A DNA stretch of 64,000 nucleotides from Smittia aterrima (GCA_033063855.1 CP093830.1:6572854-6636853); one strand, 5' to 3'; positions 45,995 through 56,944 are shown, counted from the stretch's first letter. Numbers and translations are program-made. The notes: generated by a model not told the origin, from the sequence alone.

Positions 45995-47871
45995 ATGGTG
46001 AGTGGAAAGTTAAAGGGTTTTCCTTGAATTTCCCTTTAAATTCGAAATCAAATTTCGAGGATTTCCATTGCACTTTCTAATAAATAAAAATTTTAAATTC
46101 TAAAATTCACAGGCCGATAAATTGAAAGACCAAGATATTGAAAGTAAGTTCATGCAGATTAGGATTAAGCTTCGATGCGAATCAGATTGTGAATAAAATT
46201 TGAAAATGTGAAATTGCAAAACTCCTTGAAAGGAAAATTCACGTGAAAAAGTTACATAATAGAAAGCGTGAGTGAGAGAATGGAAAAGTAGGTCGATGCT
46301 AAGCTTCGCGAATTGTGCAATGAGAGAATACGCATGAGAACAAAAAAGAAATGTAGTGAAAAGCTTTAACGAGCAGTGCAAACGCCAAAGAAAGGCAAAA
46401 AACGGTGAAAAATCATGCAAAAATTTAGTGAAAGGAAAATGTTGGCCGCAGGCATCTAAAAATAGACGCACAGACAAATAAGGCGAGTGGAAGGCCTTCG
46501 CTCTCGCGCGATCGCTATTATGAAGTTTCAATTCATGAAAAAAAGCTGAAAATCTAATTTTATAAAAAGAAAGAAAATGCGAAGTGAAACAAGAAAAGAA
46601 AAAGAATTTTCCTAGTCGAGCAAAATGTTTATGCGAGATAAAAAAATGTTGTGAAAATGTGAAGAAGAAAATTTCGTAACCGACGAGATTCAAAGAATTC
46701 GAGGAACTCTTAAGATTTACTGATTCGCATCAAAGCAAACTTATTGATGATCGCAAATAAGAACAAAAGGCTAATTCACCTGATCACTTACAGACGCAGA
46801 ATTCGCCTTCGGAATCTATGATTGTGATGGCTCGGGCAAAATCGACGCCTTCGATATTCCAGACGTCTTGCGTTCTTTGAACTGCAACCCAACAATGGAC
46901 TTGTGCGAGAAGATGGGCGCCACAAAGAAGCGTGGTGAAAAGAAACTCACAGTTGAGGAATTCCTCCCAATCTTCGGTCAAGTGAGTTTTAATTAATTGA
47001 TGACTAATGATGTAATGTTAAAATTTCTAATCGTCTACAGGTCAGAGCACAAAAGGAACAAGGTAGCTACGAGGATTTCCTTGAGTGTCTGAAGTTGTAC
47101 GACAAAGAAGAAAACGGCACCATGCTTTGCGCTGAATTGGAACATGGATTGAAAGCTTTGGGTGAGATTGAGACTTTGGCCAAGGTCCAAAGTGAGGATT
47201 ACAAACTTTCAATGATTTTTCAGGAGAACGTTTGAGCGACGATGAAGTTACACAACTTTTCGCCGACTGCATGGACCCAGAAGATGAAGATGGCAACATC
47301 TTTTATGCACGTGAGTGTCTCGTCTTTTTTCTCCCCCAATGACTCAATTCACCTGTTTCTCACACCTCTTGATATGGATCGATCTTTATATAATAAGATC
47401 TCTGCCCCCAATATCTACCATCCAATCGTAAATAACAACGCGGAACATTCCTTATTGTTCAAAATTGGCCTCGCACAACAGAAAAACATCTTCGATTGAA
47501 TCATCTGAAACATCATCGTTTCTGTGCCTCGTTTATTTTTAAAATTCCTTGCGGTCCGAGTTTTCATATGCGAGAGCGCGAAAAAGAAAATCTTCGCAAG
47601 TTCCTATAAATAGACATTTGCTCGGGAAGCACTTTTTTCTTCTTCCCTCTAACTTGAAATGCTCAACTCCCAGCCCGGTCGAAAATATCTTGAATGGCGG
47701 CCAATCCTCATGACGTGAATAATCATTTCTTGTGTTATTTTCTTTCTGTTACATGTTGAAACATCAATCACAATTATGTGTTACATGTCGAAATTTGTGT
47801 TTGTGACCTAATCAACGAATGCAGCATTCTTGAAGAAGATGATGGACAACCCAATCATCTACAAGAAGTAA
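45995..47871 (+). CDS. Mlc1: Myosin alkali (essential) light chain 1
   Basis: Six exons, 45995-45997 (ATG alone), 46113-46143, 46794-46981, 47041-47161, 47224-47310 and 47825-47871, give 158 residues, close to Drosophila Mlc1. The protein is an EF-hand light chain that clasps the myosin II lever arm in muscle. Seen: FAFGIYDCDGSGKIDAFDIP in the first EF-hand region, the GATKKRGEKKLTVEEFLPIF linker, GSYEDFLECLKLYDKEENGT with MLCAELEHGLKALGERLSDD, then FADCMDPEDEDGNIFYA. The DPEDEDG loop is family-typical. The last exon encodes PFLKKMMDNPIIYKK. A second terminal exon at 48038-48075 can replace it. The first intron after the ATG is a classic feature of this gene. Confidence 0.95.
46456..46465 (+). 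promoter_or_regulatory. MEF2-type site in Mlc1 intron 2
   Basis: CTAAAAATAG is a perfect match to the MEF2 consensus (YTAWWWWTAR) and lies in the large second intron of a muscle gene. Occupancy is inferred. Confidence 0.55.
47604..47613 (+). promoter_or_regulatory. MEF2-type site before the alternative Mlc1 exons
   Basis: CTATAAATAG also fits YTAWWWWTAR and lies about 210 bases before the first alternative terminal exon. It could also be an unrelated AT-rich match. Confidence 0.45.
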
Positions 47872-48037
47872 ATCGCTGCCAGAACATCCGAAAAACATCA
47901 AAAACAATTGCACGTTTACATCGAAATAAAATTTTAATTTATTCGTAAGTGTATGCCAATGTCACTGACTTTTATGTTCGAGACGATTTACGTAAGAGAT
48001 CATCAAATAATCTTTTTCTTTTCTATCTTTCCTTTAG

Positions 48038-48075
48038 CATTTTGCCGAAGATTGTGTGATGTAAAAGAAGAATAA
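48038..48075 (+). CDS. Mlc1: Alternative terminal exon of Mlc1
   Basis: After the acceptor tctttcctttag, the frame fixed by exon 5 reads PFCRRLCDVKEE then stop. This resembles the second of the two alternative Drosophila Mlc1 C termini (PF..R.CD pattern), while the exon at 47825-47871 corresponds to the first. Both acceptors are in the same phase, so either can follow exon 5. Which tissue uses which isoform cannot be told from sequence. Confidence 0.75.
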
Positions 48076-48665
48076 GTTAAGACTATTTTAAATTTTAATC
48101 AACACTCAAATTATAAACGACATCAACAATTTCGATCACAAACAACATCCAAGGAATCAATCTAAAAAAAAACATCAAGAAAATCATGAAATCAAAAGAG
48201 AAACTCGACGACACAAAAAATGAATGAGAGAGAATCAATCTGCTGCTGATAAGAGGAAAATTCGTAAAAGAACAACATCACGAAATGAAAACTCTTCTGA
48301 CTCGTGATTGGAGGAAGTTGATGGATCTGTTGGCTGGCGTAGGCGGAAATTCGACGATTCGTGTGGGTCTGCAGTTTTCACACGCGCTCCATCTCAACGA
48401 ATTTCAATCGTCTTCGCCTGTCTGGTAACTCAACAAAGCCATCAATCTATGACGCTTAATCTACGCGATAAAGATTGTTTTCGCTTCAAATTTTAAGGAT
48501 TTTTTCTTCCTTTCTTAAAAAAACACGTAAAATATAAATAAATCTTTTTGTAATAAGGGAATTAATTAATAAAATCACTAAAAAAACAGAAATTCATCTT
48601 TTTGTAAAAAAAAACTTTTATTTCAGCTTTTGAACATGAAATATTAGGAAAGCAAATAAAAATAA
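48076..48665. other. Intergenic: Mlc1 3'UTR and Seh1 3'UTR
   Basis: Between convergent genes. AATAAA signals occur near 48536 (plus) and, on the minus strand, near 48617. A 62-codon frame at 48308-48496 has no features. No gene seen. Confidence 0.45.
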
Positions 48666-49783
48666 CTAATGTTGTTGGACTTGAGTGTTGTTCGAGCCTT
48701 TTTTAAAGAATTTTGCTGTAGAAATTAGTAGGTTGACATTTGGATGAGCGTCAACAGTTGATTGTGCATTAGAGTCTGGCTTGAATGAACAGATACACTT
48801 CCAATTCTTCTGATAGTTCATTCTCCACATTCTCAAGTAACCGTCGTCACCAGATGATGCGAGCATTGTTCCAGTCACGTTCCAAGTAACTCGCCAAACT
48901 GTGCAATAGTGATCGTTGAATTGAGCAGCAGTGACGACTTCGAAACGATTGTTTCCAGATTGATCGACAATGGGTTTCAAGTTAAAGATGCTCACGTCTT
49001 TCGATGCGACAGCGAGAACGTGATAGCTTCGTCCGGAGTTAGGAGCAAATGCAAGATCGTGAACTGGATCTGTGATGTTCATTATGGTGTCAGTTTTCGT
49101 CCACTTTCGATTGTATTCGCTGTATTCGAAGATGAAGACTTTAGGCTCGTTACTCATGTGATCACTTGCCGCAGCAATCATCGGCGCGTGCAAACGGAAA
49201 AGTGAAGGATTCCATGAAATGCACGACAATGGTACTTTACAAACGATTTCATGTTGAAGTGTCCACTGCGAAAGATTCATGATATCTGGCGCTTCATAGA
49301 TTCTAATGATTCCATCGGACGATGAGGTTGCTAGCACAAGTCCAAGTGTTTTAGGGCCAAATTTTACGTCAGTGACACTAGTTCGTGAATCCACAAGATT
49401 TGTTTTTCGAATCCATCGCTTTGTTGATGAGCTTGTAGGTCCCGGCTTATCGCTAACTGTTTCCTCCCAAACAGAAACTGTCCTATCGAAGCTTGCACTT
49501 GCTAAGATCTGCCCGAATTCAGGATGTCCCCAGTTAAGCTTCCAAATCGAACCGGAATGTGCTTTCCAACTTGCTGACACGACCCATTGGCTCTTTTCAT
49601 TCTGTTCCCATACTTTAATCGTTTGATCAGAAGAACAAGTCGCCATTCGCTAAAAATTTAATCTCAATTTACTCAAATTAGTTTCTTGTTTGTTTTATAG
49701 AATCTTACCTGTCCATAATAATCGTAGGAACAGTCGTGGATGACGTCTCTGTGTTCAGTATGGATTACTTGATTATCAAACAT
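48666..49783 (-). CDS. Nup44A: Nucleoporin Seh1 (Nup44A)
   Basis: Two exons, 49783-49709 and 49649-48666, give 352 residues. Seh1 is a WD40 propeller shared by the Nup107-160 scaffold of the nuclear pore and by the GATOR2 complex that controls TORC1. Seen: HTEHRDVIHDCSYDYYGQRM then ATCSSDQTIKVWEQNEKSQW, GSIWKLNWGHPEFGQILASA with SFDRTVSVWEE, SVTDVKFGPKTLGLVLATSS, CISWNPS, VHDLAFAPNSGRSYHVLAVA and VWRVTWNVTGTMLASSGDDG. The split of the first WD strand by an intron after YYGQ joins cleanly. Divergent from Nip7, with 173 bases between start codons. Confidence 0.95.
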
Positions 49784-49956
49784 GGTTTTTAGATGGAATT
49801 CGTTTTTCCGCGCGGCTTTCTGTAAATTTGTAAACAACAAAAATTCTTCGTTGCGGATCGCAAATTGTTCTTAACGAATCGCATTTAAAAACGAGGTTCC
49901 CACTCGAAATATTGTAAATTCAGTTTATTTAAAGTTTTATAAAGAAATAAAACAAA

Positions 49957-50560
49957 ATGAGACGCTTGACTGATGAACAAACAAAAATCTTCTTCGAGAA
50001 GCTCACAAAATAGTAAGTTCAATGGATTAAAGTGAAAGAAAATAAATATTTCACGTTTTCAATTATTTTTTAGCATTGGATCCAACGTGAAACTTCTACT
50101 TGACCGTCCTGATGGAGCTTACTGCTTTCGTGAGATGAAAAGACGTGTTTATTACTTGTCAGAGCGAATCCTTAAACTCGCTGAGAATCTCAACGAAGAG
50201 CAACTTGTTTCAGTCGGAACTTGCTTCGGAAAGTTCACAAAGTCAAACAAATTTCTGCTTCACATCACAGCTCTGACTTATCTTTCGCCGTATGCACAGT
50301 ACAAAGTTTGGATTAAGCCGTCATCAGAACAACAGTATCTCTATGGAAATCATATTAACAAGGCCGGGCTTGGAAGAATCACTGAGAACTGTCCTCAACA
50401 TCAAGGAGTCGTTGTGCTATCGATGAACGACATTCCACTTGGATTCGGTGTGACATCAAAGTCAACAGCTGATTGTAAAGTAGCAGATCCTCTTGTGACA
50501 GTCTGTTTCCATCAAGCTGATATCGGTGAATATGTCAGATCCGAAACAACTTTGATTTAA
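49957..50560 (+). CDS. Nip7: 60S ribosome biogenesis factor NIP7
   Basis: Two exons, 49957-50012 and 50074-50560, give 180 residues, exactly the family length. NIP7 acts in the nucleolus in 60S subunit maturation and pre-rRNA processing. Seen: MRRLTDEQTKIFFEKLTKYI, GAYCFREMKRRVYYLSERIL, VSVGTCFGKFTKSNKFLLHI and the C-terminal PUA domain from about residue 95 (YKVWIKPSSEQQYLYGNHI, LGRITENCPQHQGVVVLSMN, IPLGFGVTSKST). Convergent with IntS12, with 53 bases between stop codons. A short 61-base intron. Confidence 0.96.
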
Positions 50561-50613
50561 ATTTCTATTAATTTTTATTGAATGAAATAAATTTTATAAA
50601 ATACGCTAAACAT

Positions 50614-51372
50614 TTATTTGTCTCCTTTTTTGTGAGAACTCTCTGAATATGATTTCTTGCTTCGTGAACGCGATGACGAGGATGAAGATGATTCCTTTCC
50701 TTTCTTCTTTGCTGGCTCCGCTTTCTTCTTCTCTTCAATCTTCGGCTTTTTGATGCTGGAACTTGAAGAAGATGAACTTGATGATTCATAAGACTTGACG
50801 CTCTTCGATGATCCTTCTTTCTCCTTTTTCTCTTTCTCGTCCTTCTCTTTATCTTTCTTTCCTTTGCATGCTGAGCAGACCCAAGAAGTTAAATTTGTCT
50901 CGGATCCAATTTTTGGAATATGGCAAAGTTGATGATGGAGCAAATGACATTCGATGCACTCAAAGAGTTGGTTATTTGCACTCGAATCAATCTGCCTGCA
51001 TGTCACGCAAGTATAATCGGCCATATCATCGAGTTCAGCCATTTCGTCGAGATCGCTTTTCTTCTCATCGGAAGAATCTTCAATTGAATCGTCAATTATA
51101 GGAATAACTTCTGGCGAAGGAGCTCGAGCTAATTTTACTTCTTCAGGTTTCTTCGGTTTGTGTTTCTTGAATCCTGATCCTGGAGCGTTCTTCTCATCAT
51201 TCAATTGTTTCTTGGTCAAAATCGATGAGATAAGTTTGCTTTTATCGTGATTCTTTGATATTTCGTTGTCCAGTATCGTTCGCATTTTCTCAGCAGAGTC
51301 TGGAGCTGACGAATGAAGCAACTTTAAAGCTGTGATTACATATGGATCGATTGTGTCTACCGCTGTCGACAT
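50614..51372 (-). CDS. IntS12: Integrator complex subunit 12, PHD-finger protein
   Basis: A single exon of 252 residues. Integrator is the nuclear complex that cleaves snRNA precursors and attenuates RNA polymerase II. Seen: an N-terminal helical motif DPYVITALKLLHSSAPDSAEK followed by MRTILDNEI, the small segment known to be needed for IntS12 function; an acidic middle; one PHD finger at residues 122-169 with Cys-x2-Cys, ECIECHLLHHQLCH and WVCSACK; and a Lys/Glu then Ser-rich tail. The tail is much shorter than in vertebrates. The stop codon TAA overlaps an AATAAA hexamer. Divergent from the coiled-coil gene at 51739. Confidence 0.88.
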   Translation of the reverse strand: MSTAVDTIDPYVITALKLLHSSAPDSAEKMRTILDNEISKNHDKSKLISSILTKKQLNDEKNAPGSGFKKHKPKKPEEVKLARAPSPEVIPIIDDSIEDSSDEKKSDLDEMAELDDMADYTCVTCRQIDSSANNQLFECIECHLLHHQLCHIPKIGSETNLTSWVCSACKGKKDKEKDEKEKKEKEGSSKSVKSYESSSSSSSSSSIKKPKIEEKKKAEPAKKKGKESSSSSSSRSRSKKSYSESSHKKGDK

Positions 51373-51738
51373 ATCTACTTGATAAAGATTTCTTTCTAAA
51401 ATAAGACTTTTTTTTGTTTATTTTCCAAGCGAATCGCTTTCTTCTTCTTCACGATTCGCATAATTCAGTGAAAGCTCTCAAAATATTTAATTAAGCTTAA
51501 AGCTTCTGAAAATCCTCAACAAATAAAAATCTAATTAAAAATTTGACTTTGTTCATTTAAAAAAAGTTGAGAGAAAAGAAAAAATTTACATAAAATTGTA
51601 CTTTAGCACAAAAAAAAAGAAAATCGATATTAGTTTTCGCAAGGAAAATCATTTACGACGCTCATAATAAATTTTCCTGTCAACTTTTATTCATTCTAGA
51701 GAAGTTTCTTTGTTTACTTCAATTTTAAAGTTTACATA
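51373..51738. other. Divergent promoter region of IntS12 and the coiled-coil gene
   Basis: AT-rich stretch between two start codons. No core promoter motif stands out, and no gene is present. Confidence 0.4.
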
Positions 51739-52342
51739 ATGGAAGGAACATACGAATACGAGCTAGAGCGAGCGGAATTGCTTGGAATTGAACCACCAGA
51801 CAGAGAAAAGTGGGAGGAACAGAATAAAGCTCGAATGGAAGCTCAACTTGAAGAAGTGCAAAATGAAAATGCACAGAATGAAATTCTAATTGAAGAAAAA
51901 CTCAAAGGAAATCAAGGAAAGATGGATGAGCTCAATAGCATTTTATCAGCTACTCAACTTAAAATCAACAAATTTAAGGTTGACCTCCCATGTGAGTTCT
52001 AAAGAGAAAAAAGATAATTTATTCTTCTTTTTTTAGACTGTCTGTGGAAGCTTCACGACTTTGTTAAAAATAAGAACTGGAAGTCCAGCACCTGAAGATC
52101 GCGGATCCACTTCAAACGAATATCCATCGACATCGATCAACAGTGCTCTCGACGATTTAGATAAAATGAAAGAAATTGAACGTCAGTCTGATGTTCAATT
52201 TGCTACCGAGCAAGTTAAAGATCTTACGAACAAAGTTTCGTCTAATCTTAGCTCACTTGACAGATTGATTGCAAAATCTGAACAAGCAGAAATCAGTCTC
52301 AATCATCAAAACCAGCAAATGAAAACTCTTTTGAAGAAGTAA
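51739..52342 (+). CDS. Small coiled-coil protein of unknown function
   Basis: Read as two exons, 51739-51978 and 52037-52342, giving 181 residues. Not recognised. The first exon encodes an acidic start (MEGTYEYELERAELLGIEPP) and a long amphipathic helix with heptad-like spacing (residues 20-80). The second has TVCGSFTTLLKIRTGSPAPE, a Ser/Thr linker and another coiled coil ending in KTLLKK. The splice is uncertain: the donor needed to keep frame, AAG/gttgac, is weak, whereas a strong gtgagt 13 bases downstream would shift the frame and end the protein 19 residues after the junction. The second exon looks coding, so I keep the weak donor. Divergent from IntS12. Confidence 0.6.
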
Positions 52343-53062
52343 ATAGATTTCATATTTCGAGTTTTCAACTGTTTACAAATTTTCATCAACTATCAGACTT
52401 ATATTTACATCTTTGAATCTAACTTTGAAGCAGCTCTTCGAAGAATGTAGAGAGCTGTGATTTTTTCTAATCTCGTCGATGTTGTACTTTCGATTTAGCT
52501 TAGCTTTTCTCTACGTTCCTTCCAGATTGTGAAATTTTTGAGCTTACCATAACTGAATAACGCGATCTTCTCTTTCTAGTTTTCCTTTAAAAGTTTGAAC
52601 ACCAACAAAAGCTCGAGGCAATAATTTTTGAAGAATACAAGAAATAAGTTAACCGTCTTTAATCGTATATGAATTACTTAACCACGCTAGGGCGCGATAA
52701 ACTCCCTTTAAATGTTAATCATAAGAAATTTATTCGAATCTATTTGCAATCAAAAGTTAAAAGTACCTAAGAGACATTGGAAACCAATGATTGGTTGTTG
52801 CTTATGTGAAAACGTAAAATTTAAAAGTTTATGAATAAAGTTAAACTTGAAAGAACATACTTTAGATCATTCATTATTGACAACTTAACACTTTAGCCTC
52901 GATTTGGCGCCGTAATTTGACAAGAAATTACCGAAAGTTTAAGTTGGGATCAAGCCGGAGCAATCGGAATGGATTTCGCTGATTTAAAAAGTAAACAAAC
53001 ATTTTACGCATTTACAAATATTTATTAATAAAAGTGGAAATATCTCGCTATAACCAAAGATT
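52343..53062. other. Intergenic between coiled-coil and zinc-finger genes
   Basis: 3'UTR of the coiled-coil gene (AATAAA near 52832) and the promoter of the zinc-finger gene. No gene seen. Confidence 0.45.
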
Positions 53063-54271
53063 ATGGATGCAACGTTAGGAAAATCTGATGACCCAATTTG
53101 TCGCTGTTGCTGCAAAACAGAGCAAACATTGTATTCACTGTTTGAATACACAAACGATGAGATTGATTATACGATAGATAAAGTGCTAATGCTGCTGGCT
53201 CCGATTTCTATTTCGAGGAATGATGGTAAATAAGATTTGAATTAATCATGTTCTTAGAGCTTCACTAACTTCACTTTCCTAATAGGCTTTTCACAAAAAA
53301 TCTGCATCGATTGTAAAGAGCAAGCAGTTAGTTTCTGGAGATTCCGGCAAATGTTGACAAGCTCAGACGAGAATATTCGATCCAACCGCAAACACTTTAT
53401 TAGAAATAACGAACATGATTACTCAACGTGGAATATCATGAACGACGATTATGACATCGATTTGTCCGAATATCTTATCGATACGAAGGAAGAAACGATT
53501 GGAAGCTCTCTGCTGGTTGAAGATGAAATTACTCAAACTCCTGCAATTGACGAGACTCAAAATTTTGATGCACCAGCTCCATTGAAGAAATCACGTCGAT
53601 ATTCATGTCCCGTTTGCAGTAAACTTTGGGTGACACCATCAAAATTGAAGAGACACATGAGCGTGCATCGAAGTGAGAAACTAATCAAAGATCTTCCAAA
53701 AGTCGATTCAAAGAAAACAACATACGAGTCACCAAAGAAAGAACCAGAGGTTCAATGTCCAATCTGTTTCCTCGCAATCGATTCGCAGTCAGAGCTTCTT
53801 CAACACATGACCGTTCACATAAAAATTGATCCGCTGGTGATTCCTTCAATTGCTCTCACTCAGAAAATTGGGAAGCGATTCATTTGTTCAGTTTGTAGCT
53901 CTGAATTTAATTCATCGGCGAAGCTTCAGAGTCACATGAAGATCCACATGAACAAATCATTGCTCAATCCTAAGCCGAACAGTCTTGTCAAGAAACCATC
54001 ATTTGTTTGTCAATATTGCTCGAGGATCTACTTAAACGCGAGAAATCTTCAATCTCATGTCAATACTCATCTCTCGAAGAAAGTCAAACGTCGCAACCGA
54101 ACGAGAAATCATCCTTGTCAACATTGCGACAAAAGATTTGAAACCCCATCAAAGCTCCTTCGACATCAAACAGTTCATCGCGATATTCTCCAGACGATGA
54201 AAGTTACAGAAGCAATTGAGAGTCCTCCGATTCTTGAGATTTCAACGGTCACCAGCATCTTAGGCGATTGA
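53063..54271 (+). CDS. ZAD and C2H2 zinc-finger transcription factor
   Basis: Two exons, 53063-53225 and 53286-54271, give 382 residues. ZAD proteins are an insect-expanded class of DNA-binding factors. Seen: a ZAD (zf-AD) at about residues 10-80 with CRCCCKTEQTLYSLFEY and the second zinc pair ICIDCKEQAVSFWRFRQML; an acidic linker; and five C2H2 fingers (CPVCSKLWVTPSKLKRHMSVH, split here as one 21-residue finger read at 53602-53670; then CPICFLAIDSQSELLQHMTV, CSVCSSEFNSSAKLQSHMKI, CQYCSRIYLNARNLQSHVNT and CQHCDKRFETPSKLLRHQTV). The linkers are not the TGEKP type. No ortholog is assigned; these genes evolve fast. The intron splits the ZAD, as is common in the class. Confidence 0.9.
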
Positions 54272-54511
54272 AGTTTAGTTAAGTCATCAAATCAGAAAAA
54301 TAAAGAAAAATTTATTCATGTCAAACATAAAATCAGATTGATTTTCATTAATTGATGAGGCGCGACTGCATTATCTTTTTGACGGGGTTGACACGGAAAG
54401 GGACTGATAACAGAATCAAGTGATAAGAAAGTGAATTTTCCTGCCTTGTTGTTCTATGCAAATTGCGTTGAATTAGTAGATCGAGGACTATCATAAACAT
54501 AACACGGGAAA

Positions 54512-55863
54512 ATGAAGCCAAATAGTTGTTTTGTCGAAACGGTGAGTGCATTTTGTGCAGTCGAGTCTGTCAGTGCGTCTATTGCAGTCGAGGTGAATGC
54601 AAGCGAAAAGTGAAATGAAGTTTATAAGAGATGATGATGATTTTGATGTGAGAAATAGTTGAAGAGTTTGAGTTATTTCATTAATTTCTAATTTGTTCAT
54701 AGCTCGACTTTTCCCATTTCGACTTCCCTGGAGTCATTTGGGAGATTCTTCAACCGAACCAGATCATGCTGCGGACGATGATTCTTTTTCCGATTGGAGT
54801 TTTTGGGATCATTGGAAATTGCTTGCTCCTTCACATCATTTACACGAATCGAGCTCTAAGAACGCCAACAAATTATTTGATATCAAACATGGCAATCGCT
54901 GATTTAATCGTTCTACTCTTTTGTCCTGGCTTGTTTGTTTTCCACGAAATTTTCCAAAGCTATAAGCTTGGAGAAATTGGCTGCAGAGCGGAGGGAATGA
55001 TTGAAGTCTCATTGCTGATAGCGTCAGTCATAACTCTTTGTTTTATTAGTTACGATCGTCTCACCGCAATTGCCTTCCCAACGAAAAAAAGGCTCAATTT
55101 TAGAACAACGAAGTTTGCAATATTTGGATCGTGGATTGGAGGTTTTATTCTCTCGTCGCCTTTGGGTGTCTTCAGGAATTATCAAGAAAGACAATGGAGA
55201 AACTTCCTCGAAGCGTTTTGCGCAGAAGATTTGAGAGTTCTTCCACTTTACTGGCACATTCTGGTTATCGCTCTCGTGTGGTTGCCAATGATCGTTCTCA
55301 TCCTCTGCTACAGCATAATATTCTGGAAACTCAATCAATTCGAGAAGAAACGAAAGAAACGAAGCACTCCACAGCAGCGAGAAGGAATCAACTACAAAAG
55401 AAAGTTCGCTGTCACTCTCTTCATTGTCGTTCTTTCATTTATTTTACTGCGACTTCCATTCACAGCTTTAGTCTTCATAAGATACAACATGCTGCAGCAT
55501 TCGGAGATGAATCAAGTCGACGGATCATTCCAAATTCTCTGGTATATCTCTCATTACTTAATCTTCCTTGATTCAGCATTGACTCCTGTGATTTATGGAA
55601 TAACAAATCAAAACTTCCGTCGAGCGTTTCGTCGAACAAAGTTTTATGAAATCTGCTGTTTCTGTCGAAGGAAGAAATCTTCTGACAAATCAACAATCGA
55701 AATCTTTACTCTCGGAACGAGAAATAATTATCGACTCGAGCCAAGAAATCCAGTCGTAACGAACAGCCCGAAGCGCATTCCCGAAAAGGTTTTAAATAGA
55801 AGAGAATCGAAGATAACGAACACGAGCAAGGGAAAATTTCATTCAATCGAGAGTTTTATTTAA
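54512..55863 (+). CDS. Class A (rhodopsin-type) GPCR, probable orphan peptide-type receptor
   Basis: Two exons, 54512-54541 and 54703-55863, give 396 residues. Seven hydrophobic segments are visible. Class A marks: GNCLLL in TM1 (Asn about 49), NMAIADLIVLL in TM2 (Asp about 77), Cys about 104 before TM3, SYDRL at the TM3 end (Asp about 128, a DRY variant), a basic third loop (FEKKRKKRS), LRLPF in TM6 where many receptors have CWxP, and TPVIYGITNQNFRRAF in TM7, where Thr replaces the Asn of NPxxY. A CCFC cluster after TM7 could be palmitoylated. It resembles insect neuropeptide-like orphan receptors, but I cannot name the ligand. No signal peptide. Confidence 0.85.
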
Positions 55864-55900
55864 TCATGTAATTGTAAGCAATAAATTTGTCTAATTCCGT

Positions 55901-56944
55901 CTAATCTAAATTTAAGTGTCTAAAACTTCCACTTGTTCCAAAAAGCTTATCAGCACTTTTCTTCACAATTCTTTGGTTCTCGTCGACTCCGTAATACTCC
56001 TCAGCTTTGTAATAGTCGCGATAGGAGATGATTCGCTTTTCCCAAGAGTTAATAATGCTCTCAATTGAACCAGCTTCTCCTCCGTACTCAGCTGGCATCA
56101 AGCGCTTTGGGATCACTTGGTACAGAGAGTTGAGATTATTGCCGTGAACGGTGAGTTTAGTTTTATTCTTGTCGTTGATGAAACTTTTGAAGACGTTGAA
56201 CACAGAGTCGAAACCGAATGGAGTGTTTATGAAGTGAAAGCCTTTTTGCCTTGTTGGCGAAGCTTCTTGGCTCATGAGCGTTATCTTCTTGATAAATGTT
56301 GGATTAAATTGTTTAAAATGCGCCATCGTTACTCCCGCGCAATCTAAGATCGGGACTTGACCGGCGATCATGTAATTGTCGTCTTCTCTCATCAGAATAT
56401 CCTGAATCATGTTGCTAATCTTTATCACATCAGCAAGAGTGTAGAGACTTGCATTGTAAGCTCCTGGACGAATAAGAATGAGTCGGGGACTATCTGGCTT
56501 CTCTGTTTGGGGCAGAGGAAGTCCAACGCTATCGAAATAAAATAATTAAAACCATTACCTTTTATAAAAAAAATTATTTCGACTTACCCAAGGCGAATGA
56601 TTGTCTGAAGTTTATCGTCGAGTGGATCTCGATTCATCATTACTTCCGGCATATAGCTTCGAACTTGAAGTTCAACAGAAATTAATTTTCCAATCTAAAA
56701 TTCTAAAAGTTAACTCACCTGTGTAGTAAAGATCGAATTTCTGTTTCGCTTTCTCTAAACTGAATTTGCATCCTCTTAGAAAAGTCGAGAGAAATTGATC
56801 ATCAGTCCTCGCTCGTAAATGTGGTGACTGCTTAATCCATTCTCTTAAAGCTTTAAGATCAGTGACAAGTCTCTCAGGCGTTTCATTAAGTTCCTTTTCG
56901 GCAAGCGCAGCCAATGCCGGAGAAAGTGGTCTCACGTTAATCAT
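55901..56944 (-). CDS. CRAL-TRIO lipid-transfer protein, cluster gene 1
   Basis: Three exons, 56944-56719, 56663-56588 and 56528-55901, give 309 residues. The family (alpha-tocopherol-transfer-protein-like, clavesin-like) carries hydrophobic ligands in the cytosol. Seen: the CRAL-TRIO N-terminal helical part (REWIKQSPHLRARTDDQFL, STFLRGCKFSLEKAKQKFD), then the lipid-binding domain (VGLPLPQ, YMIAGQVPILDCAGVTMAHF, GFHFINTPFGFDSVFNVFKS, LTVHGNNLNSLYQVIPKRLM, EYGGEAGSIESII) and the tail FGTSGSFRHLNLD. It has introns in the N-terminal part and after the RLG codons but none before the VHG motif. Ligand unknown. Convergent with the GPCR: stop codons are only about 40 bases apart. Confidence 0.93.

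Noticed and set aside
46100..46693. 197-codon open frame on the minus strand inside Mlc1 intron 2
   Set aside because: It is the complement of a purine-rich intron, giving a Phe/Ser/His-rich product with no domain, and both intron borders fit Mlc1 splicing.
50808..51101. 97-codon plus-strand frame opposite IntS12
   Set aside because: Complement of the PHD-finger coding exon; no family resemblance.
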